From the NCBI RefSeq assembly GCF_001278075.1, contig NZ_CP011340.1:4898001-4962000 (forward strand): 64,000 nt of DNA, given 5' to 3'. The notes below the pieces were generated by a model. The model did not search any database. It was not told where the DNA came from and was given only the letters and a program-made list of their open reading frames with translations. Each line of letters begins with the position of its first letter. The stretch's first letter is position 1. The position numbers were made by a program, and so were the translations under genes. Origin of the DNA: Streptomyces pristinaespiralis (GTDB taxonomy: Bacteria > Actinomycetota > Actinomycetes > Streptomycetales > Streptomycetaceae). Of this stretch, positions 25,438-33,816 are shown piece after piece.

Positions 25438-26907
25438 ATGCCCACCGACAGTCCCTGGCGGTCCCGTGACTTCCGCACGCTCTTCACCGCCACCGCCTTC
25501 AGCCAGCTCGGCACCAACATCGGCTACGTCGCCGTCCCCCTGATCGCCGTGTCCGCGCTCGACGCGAGCGCGGGCGAGGTCGGTCTGCTGGCGACGCTGA
25601 GCACGGTCGCGTTCCTCCTCATCGGCCTGCCGGCCGGTGCGTGGGTGGACCGGATGCGCCACCGCCGGGTGCTGATCACCGCGGATGTGGTCCGGGCCGG
25701 TCTGTTCGCCTCCGTGCCGGCCGCATGGGCGCTGGACGCCCTCACCCTGGAGCAGCTCTACGCGGTCGTCCTGCTGAACGGCTGCGCCACGGTCTTCTTC
25801 GACGTCGGCTCGCAGAGCATCCTGCCCCGGCTGGTCGGCCGCGAAGGTCTGGTACGGGCGAACGCGGCCGTGGTGAGCCTCCAGGCAGCGGGCAACGTCG
25901 CGGGCCGGGGCGCGGGCGGCGGGATCGTGCAGCTGTTCACCGCACCGGTGGCCGTGATCGGCGTCGGCGTCCTCTACCTGGCCTCGGCCGTCCGTCTCGC
26001 ACTGCCGGCGGCGGGCCGCGGGCGCCGCTCCCGTCGTGGGGCGGACGGCGTCGTGCCGCCCGGGGCGGACGGCGGCCGCACGGCATCCGGCGGGGGACTG
26101 GCGGCGCAGATCGCGGAGGGCCTGCGGCACGTCCTGCGCAACGCCGAGCTCCGCGCGCTCGCCCTCACCGCGTCCCTCACCAACCTCGGCTCCCAGATCG
26201 TCAACACGCTGCTGCCGGTCCTCTTCACCCGTGAACTCGGCCTGTCCGCCGGGGCGCTCGGCCTCTACTGGGCGGCGGGCGGCGCCGGCATCCTCCTCGG
26301 CGCGCGCTGTGCCCACCCCGTGGCCCGGCGGCTCGGCCACGGCCGCACTCTCGGCGTCGCGGGACTGGTGATGGCGCCGACGGCGCTGCTCGTGCCGCTC
26401 ATCGATCGCGGCCCCTGGCTGTGGGTCGCCGGGGCCGGATGGATGCTGGTGACGTTCAAGATCGGCGTTGACAACGTCCTCGGGGTGAGCCTGCGTCAAC
26501 GGCTGACGCCGGACCCGCTGCTCGGCCGCATGAACGCCACCTTCCGCTTCATGCTCACGGGCGCGATCGCCGTCGGCTCGGCCGTGGCCGGCCTGATCGG
26601 CGAACTCGCGGGACTGCGCGTCGCGATGTGGGTGGGCGCGGGCTGTCTCACGCTCGCCTTCCTGCCGGTCTTCCTCTCCCCGGTGCGCCACCGACGGGAA
26701 CTGCCGCAGCCGTGCGGCCCCGAGCGCCCGGCGGCCGGCCCGGCGAAGGAGCGGACCACCGGCGCCCGGAGCTTTCTTCCCGAAGGGTCCGAACGTGCCC
26801 CGCGCCGGCGGGGACCCGGAGCCGGAATCACATCGTCCGGTCCCGGGACACCGGTGCCACCAGGGGTTTCCCGCCGCACGCGGCCGGGCGAAGGGGCCGC
26901 GAAATGA
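25438..26907 (+). CDS. MFS exporter (EntS-like)
   Basis: A 489-residue transporter of the major facilitator superfamily with 12 predicted TMs in residues 1-420. It starts SRDFRTLFTATAFSQLGTNI, and the loop 2-3 motif GLPAGAWVDRMRHRR is typical of drug- and siderophore-export MFS proteins. The family normally ends soon after the last TM, but here about 65 further residues rich in Pro, Gly and Arg follow, possibly non-native read-through. The ATG at 25438 has no strong ribosome-binding site. Control by the divergent ArsR-like regulator is likely. Confidence 0.85.
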   Translation: MPTDSPWRSRDFRTLFTATAFSQLGTNIGYVAVPLIAVSALDASAGEVGLLATLSTVAFLLIGLPAGAWVDRMRHRRVLITADVVRAGLFASVPAAWALDALTLEQLYAVVLLNGCATVFFDVGSQSILPRLVGREGLVRANAAVVSLQAAGNVAGRGAGGGIVQLFTAPVAVIGVGVLYLASAVRLALPAAGRGRRSRRGADGVVPPGADGGRTASGGGLAAQIAEGLRHVLRNAELRALALTASLTNLGSQIVNTLLPVLFTRELGLSAGALGLYWAAGGAGILLGARCAHPVARRLGHGRTLGVAGLVMAPTALLVPLIDRGPWLWVAGAGWMLVTFKIGVDNVLGVSLRQRLTPDPLLGRMNATFRFMLTGAIAVGSAVAGLIGELAGLRVAMWVGAGCLTLAFLPVFLSPVRHRRELPQPCGPERPAAGPAKERTTGARSFLPEGSERAPRRRGPGAGITSSGPGTPVPPGVSRRTRPGEGAAK

Positions 26908-27057
26908 TCGCCGGTCCCGTACATCCTTCGCTCCGCCCCGCGCGTCTGTACCGGTGCCATCTTCCTTGCACAGCTGTCTCCACATCCCCCATGGGCGCGC
27001 GCCCCCGCGCAGCGCCGCCGGAGCGGCCGTGCGAGTGACACCCTTCGAGGGGGAACC

Positions 27058-28821
27058 TTGACTTCCACGGAATCCGGCCGCGCCGCGGCCGGTCCGCGCA
27101 GAAGCACCCGCGCCCGCGTCGCCGCCTGCACCGCACTCGCCCTCGCCGCCGGCATGCTGCTGGCGGCCCCGGCGGCACAGGCCGATGAGACCCCGGTGCA
27201 GGACCGCACGGCCGTACGTCCGAAGGCCGCCGCCCCGCTGCCGACCTTCGAGCTGCCGCGACCGGCAGGCCACGGCGCGTCCGTCGCCGAGGACGGCGCG
27301 CTGCCGGCCAAGCCGCGGAGCGACGTGGACGGCGACGGGCAGTCCGACATGCTCTCCCAGAACGTGGCCGGCCGGGTGCTCGTCGACCCCGTCAACGGCG
27401 AGCCCTACGAGTACGGCTTCGAGGACGGCGCCAACGCGTCGCCCGGCGTGTTCTACAAGGACGTCTTCTCCGCGGCCGGCCTCCGTGCGGACTCCACGGT
27501 CGTCTTTACGCTGACGCAGACCGGCCGTCTCTCGGCATACACCAACTACGGCACCTACGGGCAGGTGTTCTGGTCCGGCCAGGGCTGGCAGATCTACAAC
27601 AAGGTTTTCTCGCCCGGTGACCTGAACGGTGACGGTGTCGGCGACGTGCTCGCCCGCACGTTCGCGGGAGAGCTGTACCTGTACCCGGGGACCACCAGCG
27701 ACATCAGGCCGCTCGCGTCCCGGGTCCTCGTCGGTTCCGGCTGGGCCCAGTACGACCAGCTGGTCGGCATGAACGACGTCGACCACGACGGCATCGCCGA
27801 CCTTTTCACCCGGAACACCGCCGGTGAGCTGTACTTCTACAGTGGCACCGGCGAAACCACGCGGCCCTTCGCGGCGCGGGTCAAGGCCGGTACCGGCTGG
27901 AACATGTTCAACACGCTGTTCAGTCTCGACGATGTCAACAACGACGGCAGCGCCGACCTCTTCGCCCGCACGTACAGTGGCGACCTCTACGACTATTCCT
28001 CCACCGGCACCGGCTCGTTCCTGCCGCGGGTGAAGTACGGCAGCAACTGGAACCCGGCCTTTCAGTTCGCCAACGCGGGCAACATCCCCGCTTGGGGCAA
28101 GGACGAACTCTTCGGACTCGACGGCAACGGCTCCCTCTTCTACTACTGGGACCTCAACAACGGGCGCTTCGTCCCCCGAGTGAAGATCGGCGACACCGGC
28201 GCCTGGAAGGGCGCACGACTCGTCCACGTCTCGTCGCTCGACGACAACGGTTATTCGGAGCTGCTGGAGGTCTACAACGGCACCCTCTACAACCTGAGCC
28301 ACAAGTCGGACGAGACCCAGGTCATCGGAAGCGGCTGGGGCGTCTACAACACCCTCGTCGGCCCCGGGGACCTCTCGAGTGACGGCAAGGGCGACCTGAT
28401 CGCCCGCGACGGCTCCGGCGTCCTCTACCTCTACCGGGGCAACGGCAACGGCACGGGCTTCGCCGCCAAGCAGCGGATCGGTTCCGGCTGGGGCCAGTTC
28501 AACGCCCTGCTCGGCGCCGGCGACATCTCCGGTGACGGCCGCGCGGACCTGGTCGCGCGCGCCAAGGACGGCAAGCTGTACCTGTACGAGGGCACGGGCG
28601 CGGCCGCCGCGCCGTTCAAGGCCAAGAGGCTCATCGGCTCCGGCTGGGGCGCGTACACCAAGCTCGCCGCACCGGGCGACATGACCGGCGACGGCCGCGC
28701 CGACATCGTCGCGCGCACCAGTGGCGGCACCCTGTACCGCTACGACTCCGACGGCAAGGGCAACTTCAAGCCCAAGGCGTCGATCGGCACCGGCTGGAAC
28801 ACCTACTCCGGCCTGTACTGA
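27058..28821 (+). CDS. Secreted FG-GAP/VCBS repeat protein
   Basis: A 587-residue exported protein starting at a TTG preceded by GAGGGGGAAC. The signal peptide (residues 1-43, VAACTALALAAGMLLAAPAAQA) is followed by at least seven FG-GAP/VCBS repeats of about 55 residues, each with a calcium-binding DxNxDGxxDxxAR loop such as DLNGDGVGDVLAR, DVDHDGIADLFTR and DMTGDGRADIVAR. The repeats predict a beta-propeller like the integrin alpha head. No enzyme domain is fused. It probably acts in cell-surface binding. A GC hairpin follows the stop. Confidence 0.9.
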   Translation: MTSTESGRAAAGPRRSTRARVAACTALALAAGMLLAAPAAQADETPVQDRTAVRPKAAAPLPTFELPRPAGHGASVAEDGALPAKPRSDVDGDGQSDMLSQNVAGRVLVDPVNGEPYEYGFEDGANASPGVFYKDVFSAAGLRADSTVVFTLTQTGRLSAYTNYGTYGQVFWSGQGWQIYNKVFSPGDLNGDGVGDVLARTFAGELYLYPGTTSDIRPLASRVLVGSGWAQYDQLVGMNDVDHDGIADLFTRNTAGELYFYSGTGETTRPFAARVKAGTGWNMFNTLFSLDDVNNDGSADLFARTYSGDLYDYSSTGTGSFLPRVKYGSNWNPAFQFANAGNIPAWGKDELFGLDGNGSLFYYWDLNNGRFVPRVKIGDTGAWKGARLVHVSSLDDNGYSELLEVYNGTLYNLSHKSDETQVIGSGWGVYNTLVGPGDLSSDGKGDLIARDGSGVLYLYRGNGNGTGFAAKQRIGSGWGQFNALLGAGDISGDGRADLVARAKDGKLYLYEGTGAAAAPFKAKRLIGSGWGAYTKLAAPGDMTGDGRADIVARTSGGTLYRYDSDGKGNFKPKASIGTGWNTYSGLY

Positions 28822-28828
28822 CGCATGT

Positions 28829-28858
28829 CCCGGGGGCGCCCGCGCCGGCGTCCCCGGG
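28829..28858 (+). terminator. Terminator after the FG-GAP gene
   Basis: CCCGGGGGCGCC pairs with GGCGTCCCCGGG (one G-U pair) around a 6-nt loop, eight bases after the stop codon. Confidence 0.7.
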
Positions 28859-28900
28859 TCCGTCCCGCTCGTGACCCGTGGCCGATCCGGCGGCGTGACC

Positions 28901-29800
28901 CTAGAGCCGGCTCAGGGCCGCCGCCGCGAACAGCACGTCCCGGATGGCCTCCCGGTCGCCGTCCTGGCCCGCGGCGGCCTCCTCCGGGGAGACGTGCCCG
29001 GCCACCAGCTTGCAGAACTCGACGCCGTCCAAGGCCACTTGGGCGACCGATTTGTCGGGCGAGCCGACCGCCGCCGGGGAGTCCAGGGCGATGTACCAGC
29101 TTCCCCCGCCGGAGCCCTCGACCTCCAGATGGAGCGACCGTCCGGGCGCGCCCGCCGCCACGAGATGTTGCGGTGGTCCCGCGAGCCCCGCACGCCTGCG
29201 CTCCGCGAGGGCCGCGGGCAGCAGCCGTGCGGCGAGGTCGATCATCCGGTTGAGGTGGGCGCCGCTCGGCGGCGCGTACGGGTAGTCCACCGCGTCGGCG
29301 ATGTCGTCCGCGTGGATCCAGCACTCGAAGGCCCGGTCGAGCAGTGCGTCCCGCAGCGGCAGCGCGAAGGACCCGTACGAGACGGACAGTTCGGCGGCGG
29401 CGGGACCGGCGAACGACACGGTGCGGACGAGGTCGTGGCTCTGGTCGCGCCACGGTTCGCGGATCGTGCCGGTGGGCGGCAGGGCCGTGGTGTCCCAGAA
29501 CGCCATGGTGCGGGCGGCCGGCAGCAGCGGCGCGTGCGGGCCCAGCGGGTCGTCGAGCCCCATCGCGCCGGCCACGATGCCGTCGACGGTCATCAGGTGC
29601 CCGATCACCCCGGCGACCGTCGTGCGGCGGCTCATCCGGCGTTCGCCCTCGAACCACTTGAGCCGCACCGGCGCGTGCCACTCGGAGTCCCCGATGTCCC
29701 GGAGCAGCGCGTCGAGCCTCGCGGTCTCCGCGTCGTACGGGTCGGCCCAGCCGGGCACGGGGATACGGGCGGGCCTGCGGCCCAGGCAGTTCTCCAGCAC
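28901..29800 (-). CDS. Mycothiol maleylpyruvate isomerase/DinB-like domain protein, N-terminally truncated
   Basis: The intact frame codes for about 299 residues from a GTG at 29800. It holds the DinB/maleylpyruvate isomerase N-terminal-type fold (TTVAGVIGHLMTVDGIVAGA, then ECWIHADDIADAVDYPY) and a C-terminal SCP2-like part. Its conserved sequence actually begins upstream of the GTG (LRDAVGLLHTDRDLDLDPLL), out of frame with the GTG at 30131 that overlaps the sigma gene. Relatives I know in Streptomyces begin with a zinc-finger segment that is absent here. The gene is therefore either truncated and restarted, or a pseudogene. Confidence 0.65.
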   Translation of the reverse strand: MLENCLGRRPARIPVPGWADPYDAETARLDALLRDIGDSEWHAPVRLKWFEGERRMSRRTTVAGVIGHLMTVDGIVAGAMGLDDPLGPHAPLLPAARTMAFWDTTALPPTGTIREPWRDQSHDLVRTVSFAGPAAAELSVSYGSFALPLRDALLDRAFECWIHADDIADAVDYPYAPPSGAHLNRMIDLAARLLPAALAERRRAGLAGPPQHLVAAGAPGRSLHLEVEGSGGGSWYIALDSPAAVGSPDKSVAQVALDGVEFCKLVAGHVSPEEAAAGQDGDREAIRDVLFAAAALSRL

Positions 29801-30131
29801 CCGGAAGCGCAGCAGCGGGTCGAGGTCCAGGTCGCGGTCGGTGTGCAGCAGCCCGACGGCGTCGCGCAGCGTGCGAGGGAGGGGCGGGGGTGCCCCCGGC
29901 CGTGGGGCCCGAACCGTCCGCCGTGCCGGGCGCGCCCTCGGGGGCCGGGTCCGAGGCGTCGGAGGCGTCGGCGGGGACGCCGGGAGCCGTCTCCGGGGGG
30001 ACGGGCCGTGGTCCTGGCCGGTACGCCTCCGGACGGAGGTCGTCCGCCGCGGCGCGCGGGGACGGTATGCGCGGCACGCCCCGCACCTCCTCGCCGTCTC
30101 CGTCGCCGCCGCTGTCCCGGGGCCCGCTCAC
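29801..30131 (-). pseudogene. Frameshifted 5' remnant of the sigma-partner gene
   Basis: The GTG at 30131 overlaps the sigma factor stop (GTGA), the expected coupling. It codes a Pro-rich leader (RIPSPRAAADDLRPEAYRPG) that runs out of frame into the downstream domain near 29870. None of the three minus-strand frames carries the HxxxCxxC zinc finger expected of such a sigma partner. A deletion that shifted the frame would explain both features. Confidence 0.5.
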
Positions 30132-30772
30132 AGCGCCCGTCCGTACCCGGGCGGTGACGAGCCCTCGAGCGAGCGGGTGTGTGCCGTCGCCAGCAGTTGC
30201 AGGCCCAGCCTCAGCCGCCGCCGGGCCTCGTCCTCCGTGACGCCGAGGTCGGCGGCGGTCTGGCGGTAGTCCCTGCGCTGGAAGTACGCCAGCTCCAGCG
30301 CGGCGCGCAGCGGGGCGGGCATGGACGTCACGATGTAGTCGGCCCTGGCCGCGACGGCGGCCCTGCGCACCTTCTGCTCCAGTTCCTCCGTCGTGCCCCC
30401 GCCGCCCTTCGCGAGCGCCGCCGCCTCGGTCTGCCGCAGCCGGTGCACGGCCTGGCTGTTGGTGAGCCGCGCCACCCAGGACCGCATGGAGCCCTGCTTG
30501 GGGTCGTAGGCGTCCGGATTTTCCCATATGTACCCGAAGACTTCCCGGGTGACCTGGTCGGCGGCCTCCTCGTCCTCGAGGACGCGATGGGCCTGGCTGT
30601 GCACGAGCGCGGCGAACCTGTCGTACAGCTCGCCGAGCGCCGCGGCCTCGCCGCGGGCCAGCCGCTGTTGCATCCTGCGGTCCCAGCGCGGTGGTGCGTC
30701 CTTCGCCATACCGCCCCCAAGCTCTGCGCTCGCTCCGTGCCCGTTGCCTCTGCCCTCGTGACTGTTGCTCAT
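30128..30772 (-). CDS. ECF-type RNA polymerase sigma factor
   Basis: A 214-residue sigma-70-family protein. Region 2 (about residues 40-110, LGELYDRFAALVHSQAHRVL then KQGSMRSWVARLTNSQAVHR) and region 4 (about 150-200, LELAYFQRRDYRQTAADLGV, EDEARRRLRLGL) are clear and complete. It directs RNA polymerase to a small regulon in response to an unknown signal. The ATG is at 30772; a second ATG at 30709 (MAKDAPPRWD) would remove a 21-residue Gly-rich leader. The damaged partner gene overlaps its stop codon. A divergent STAS gene may be part of the same switch. Confidence 0.9.
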   Translation of the reverse strand: MSNSHEGRGNGHGASAELGGGMAKDAPPRWDRRMQQRLARGEAAALGELYDRFAALVHSQAHRVLEDEEAADQVTREVFGYIWENPDAYDPKQGSMRSWVARLTNSQAVHRLRQTEAAALAKGGGGTTEELEQKVRRAAVAARADYIVTSMPAPLRAALELAYFQRRDYRQTAADLGVTEDEARRRLRLGLQLLATAHTRSLEGSSPPGYGRAL

Positions 30773-30994
30773 TCGAATGTAGTGCGCCGGACGAAATACG
30801 CACGAGCCTTTGCGTCAAGTACGCCCCTGCCGCGGTCCGGGATGGTAGGGCCGGGGACGGGGAAGAACTGCCTGGGGGACGAGTGGAAACGCGCTCCGTG
30901 ACGAATGTCGCGTTTCAGCGACGGGCAGTCGGGCAGCGGCAGTGGAAGGACAGCTTCCGGTCTTCTGTGACCGGCCTGAGGAGGGGTCCAAGAC

Positions 30995-31372
30995 GTGGTG
31001 ATGCTCAAGGTGGCCGAGTCCCGGCAGGGCTCGTGGACCGTGCTGCACGTACGCGGGGAGCTCGATCTCGTGTCCTCGCCGGTCGTGCGCCAGCGCGTCC
31101 ACGACGCCGTCGCCGCCGGTCACCACGACGTCGTGCTCGACCTCTCCGAGGTGTTCTTCTGTGATTCCAGCGGTGTCGGCGTGCTGATCGCCGCACGGCG
31201 GCTGATGCGTTCGTGCCGGGGCAGACTCCGGCTGATCCTGCCGGCCCGCGGCGCGGAGGACGGATCCCACGTCAACAGAGTGCTGGGAGCCCTCGGTGTG
31301 CGCCGCCTCTTCGAGGTCTACGCGGACACCGGCTCGGCGACGGACGACGGGGCGCAGCCGCTGACCGCGTGA
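30995..31372 (+). CDS. STAS-domain anti-sigma factor antagonist
   Basis: A 125-residue SpoIIAA/RsbV-like protein that binds an anti-sigma kinase and frees its sigma factor. The STAS fold covers residues 5-110 with GELDLVSSPVVRQRV and the phosphorylation motif FFCDSSGVGVLI, in which the first Ser after Asp is the usual target. GAGGAGGGG precedes the GTG at 30995; the ATG at 31001 is an alternative. It lies divergent to the ECF sigma factor gene, and an RsbW-like ATPase gene occurs 6 kb further on. Confidence 0.9.
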   Translation: MVMLKVAESRQGSWTVLHVRGELDLVSSPVVRQRVHDAVAAGHHDVVLDLSEVFFCDSSGVGVLIAARRLMRSCRGRLRLILPARGAEDGSHVNRVLGALGVRRLFEVYADTGSATDDGAQPLTA

Positions 31373-31550
31373 CGCAGGCCACCGTCGCGGAGCTCACCCG
31401 AACCGGCGTAGGCCGCAAGCCCGTACGCGCGCCCCGTGCCCCGTGCGCGCGCCCCTGTACGCCCCATCGCACTCCCGTCACCTGCGCTTTGCCACGGTGT
31501 TGCCGCCGCGCAATTGCCCGGGTGCGTACACACCTCCGCCTCCGGGGCTC

Positions 31551-31556
31551 TACGCT
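31551..31556 (+). promoter_or_regulatory. -10 element for a leaderless start
   Basis: TACGCT ends seven bases before the ATG at 31563 and no ribosome-binding site is present, so the EF-hand mRNA is probably leaderless. Confidence 0.4.
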
Positions 31557-31562
31557 CCCCGC

Positions 31563-32078
31563 ATGGACAGCGCAGAGTACGAGCGGAAGATCGCTTCCCG
31601 CTTCGCCGCTTTCGATCAGGACGGCAACGGCTACATCGACCGCGAGGACTTCAGTTCGGCCGCGGCCAAGCTGCTCGCCGAGTTCTCCGTGACCGCCCGG
31701 TCCGACAAGGGGCAGGACCTTTACAGCGGTGCGGAGGCGTTCTGGCAGGGCATGGCCGGGATCGCCGACGTGGACGGCGACCAGCGGGTGACCCGCCAGG
31801 AGTTCGTGACGAGCGCGGTCAAGAGACTGCGCGACAACCCGAAACGCTTCGGCGAGATCGCCCGTCCCTTCGTGCACGCCGTGATGAGGGTCGCCGACGA
31901 GGACGGCCGGGGAGTCACCCCGGCGGCCGTGGAACGCGTGCTCGGCGCGCTCGGCGTCGACGCGGGCATCGCGGCGGCGGCGGGAGCGGCGCTGGACACG
32001 GACGGGGACGGCCGGATCGGCGAGGACGACGTGCTGACGGCGTTCGCGGCGTACTACGTCACCCCCGAGCCCAACTGA
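31563..32078 (+). CDS. EF-hand calcium-binding protein (calerythrin-like)
   Basis: A 171-residue cytoplasmic protein with four EF-hands. Loops 1 (DQDGNGYIDREDF), 2 (DVDGDQRVTRQEF) and 4 (DTDGDGRIGEDDV) keep the acidic ligand positions. Loop 3 (DEDGRGVTPAAV) lacks the final acidic residue and is probably inactive. Length and pattern match calerythrin-type calcium buffers or sensors of actinomycetes. The start at 31563 is set by a -10 element seven bases upstream. It ends before a convergent terminator. Confidence 0.9.
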   Translation: MDSAEYERKIASRFAAFDQDGNGYIDREDFSSAAAKLLAEFSVTARSDKGQDLYSGAEAFWQGMAGIADVDGDQRVTRQEFVTSAVKRLRDNPKRFGEIARPFVHAVMRVADEDGRGVTPAAVERVLGALGVDAGIAAAAGAALDTDGDGRIGEDDVLTAFAAYYVTPEPN

Positions 32079-32087
32079 CCCGGCGGC

Positions 32088-32116
32088 GGCCGCCGCGCGA
32101 TCCCTTTGCGGCGGCC
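32088..32116. terminator. Convergent terminator
   Basis: GGCCGCCGC (32088-32096) pairs perfectly with GCGGCGGCC (32108-32116) between the EF-hand and acyl-CoA ligase gene ends. Confidence 0.65.
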
Positions 32117-32186
32117 CCGCGCCGCACGGCGTCCCGGGACGGCGGACCGGACCGGGCCGGCACCCCTTGCCCGGTCCCAAAGCTCA

Positions 32187-33683
32187 TCATGCGTACGTTT
32201 CACGCAGTTTGTACTTGAGTACCTTCCGCAGGGCCTCGTTGCGCGGAAGCGTGTCCACCACCTCCAGTTGTTCCGGGAGTTTGTGGGGCGCGAGGCCCGT
32301 GCCGCGGAGGAAGGCGGTGATGTCCGCCAGTGTGGGATCCGTCACGCCCGGCGCCCGCTCCACGACCGCGCACACCCGTTCGCCGCGCGCCTCGTCCGGC
32401 AGGCCGACGACGGCCACGTCGCCGACCGCGGGGTGGCCGTGCAGCAGGTCCTCGATCTCCTTGGCCGAGATGTTCTCGCCCTTGCGGATGATGACGTCCT
32501 TGGCCCGCCCCGTGAGCACGAGGTGCCCGCTGCCGGTGAGCCGGCCGAGGTCGCCGGTGATCAGGAAGCCGTCCGCGTCGAAGGCCGCGGCCGTCGCCGC
32601 GGGGTCCAGGTAGCCCTGGCAGACGGCCTCGCCGCGCAGCCTGACCTCGCCGTCGACGATCCGTATCTCCATTCCGGCGGGCGGTCGGCCCTCGGTCCGC
32701 ACGAGGTCGTCCTCGCTGTCGTCCGGCGAACCCATGGTGATCATCGGGACCTCGGTCATGCCGTAGCCGTGGGTGAGCACGCAGTCCATCTCGCGGACCA
32801 CGGCGCGGTGCAGTTCCGGCGGCTTGGGCGCGCCGCCGCCGGCCAGCAGCCGCAGGGTGGGGATCAGCTTCCTGCCGGGCCGCTTGCGCTGTTCGGCGAG
32901 GAACATCGCGTAGAACGCGGTGGAGCCGCCGGCGATCGTGACGCCGTGCCTGCGGTACTCCTCCAGCGCCTCGGGCAGCGCGAACTTCTCGAAGAGCACC
33001 GCGGGGAACCCGTACAGCAGGAGCATCACCAGGTAGTCCGGTCCGCCGATGTGCGCGAACGGGAAGGCGATCGAGCCGATGTCGTCCTCGGACAGGCGCA
33101 GCGCGTGCGCCAGGCACGAGCCGCCCGCGATCAGCGAACGGTCTGTGTGCAGCACTCCCTTGGGGTCGGAGGTGGTGCCGGAGGTCCAGTAGATCCAGCG
33201 CACGTCCGTACCGGAGGCGGGGGGCGCGGGCAGGGCGGACGGATCGCCGTCGGGCAGCGACGCGTACGCCTCGAAGACGCCACGGGCGCCTGCCCGCCGC
33301 GCCATGGCGGTGTGGTCGAAGCCGCGCCACTCGCCCGGCACGGCGAAGTACGCGGCGCGTGACTCGCGGAGCGCGAAACCGACCTCCCGGTCCCGGTAGA
33401 AGGGGATGACGGGCGACTGGACGGCGCCGAGGCGGGCGAGCGCCACGGTCAGCAGCACCGTCTCGATCCGGGTGGGCAGCTGCCAGGCCACGACCGTGCC
33501 GGGGCGTACGCCCTTCGCGTACAGCCCGGCGGCGGTCCGTTCCGCGCGGGTGCGCAGTTCGCCGAAGGTGAGGACGCGCTCGTCCTGGAGCAGGACGGGC
33601 CGGTGAGGGGTGAGGGCGGCCCGGCGCTCGACGAGTTCCCAGAGGGTGCGGGCCGAACCCAGTGCGTGCGCGGTCTCTTCCAT
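32187..33683 (-). CDS. AMP-forming acyl-CoA ligase
   Basis: A 498-residue ANL-superfamily ligase that would activate a carboxylic acid to its CoA thioester with ATP. The P-loop motif is YWTSGTTSDPKGVLH, the A5-type motif THGYGMTEVPM, the hinge Asp lies in ITGDLGRL, and the C-terminal catalytic Lys lies in NEALRKVLKYKL. It is the likely entry enzyme of the catabolic island. It is divergent from the amidohydrolase operon and shares with it a 133-bp region holding two copies of the island operator, so regulated co-expression is likely. The substrate is not predictable from the motifs. Confidence 0.9.
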   Translation of the reverse strand: MEETAHALGSARTLWELVERRAALTPHRPVLLQDERVLTFGELRTRAERTAAGLYAKGVRPGTVVAWQLPTRIETVLLTVALARLGAVQSPVIPFYRDREVGFALRESRAAYFAVPGEWRGFDHTAMARRAGARGVFEAYASLPDGDPSALPAPPASGTDVRWIYWTSGTTSDPKGVLHTDRSLIAGGSCLAHALRLSEDDIGSIAFPFAHIGGPDYLVMLLLYGFPAVLFEKFALPEALEEYRRHGVTIAGGSTAFYAMFLAEQRKRPGRKLIPTLRLLAGGGAPKPPELHRAVVREMDCVLTHGYGMTEVPMITMGSPDDSEDDLVRTEGRPPAGMEIRIVDGEVRLRGEAVCQGYLDPAATAAAFDADGFLITGDLGRLTGSGHLVLTGRAKDVIIRKGENISAKEIEDLLHGHPAVGDVAVVGLPDEARGERVCAVVERAPGVTDPTLADITAFLRGTGLAPHKLPEQLEVVDTLPRNEALRKVLKYKLRETYA

Positions 33684-33709
33684 GCCCGGACACCTCCGCG
33701 GAAGCGGTC

Positions 33710-33726
33710 TCTGACGATGCGTCAGA
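33710..33726. promoter_or_regulatory. Island operator, site 1
   Basis: TCTGACG-ATG-CGTCAGA is a perfect palindrome centred 35 bp before the ligase start. Confidence 0.7.
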
Positions 33727-33783
33727 TCGTAGGGTCGACCGCCTTGTCGGTCCAGGGGTGCGGGGCTAGCCTGAGCGACGGAA

Positions 33784-33798
33784 CTGACGCACCGTCAG
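33784..33798. promoter_or_regulatory. Island operator, site 2
   Basis: CTGACG-CAC-CGTCAG is a perfect palindrome centred 26 bp before the amidohydrolase start. Confidence 0.7.
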
Positions 33799-33816
33799 GA
33801 GCGGAGGAAGGTCCCG

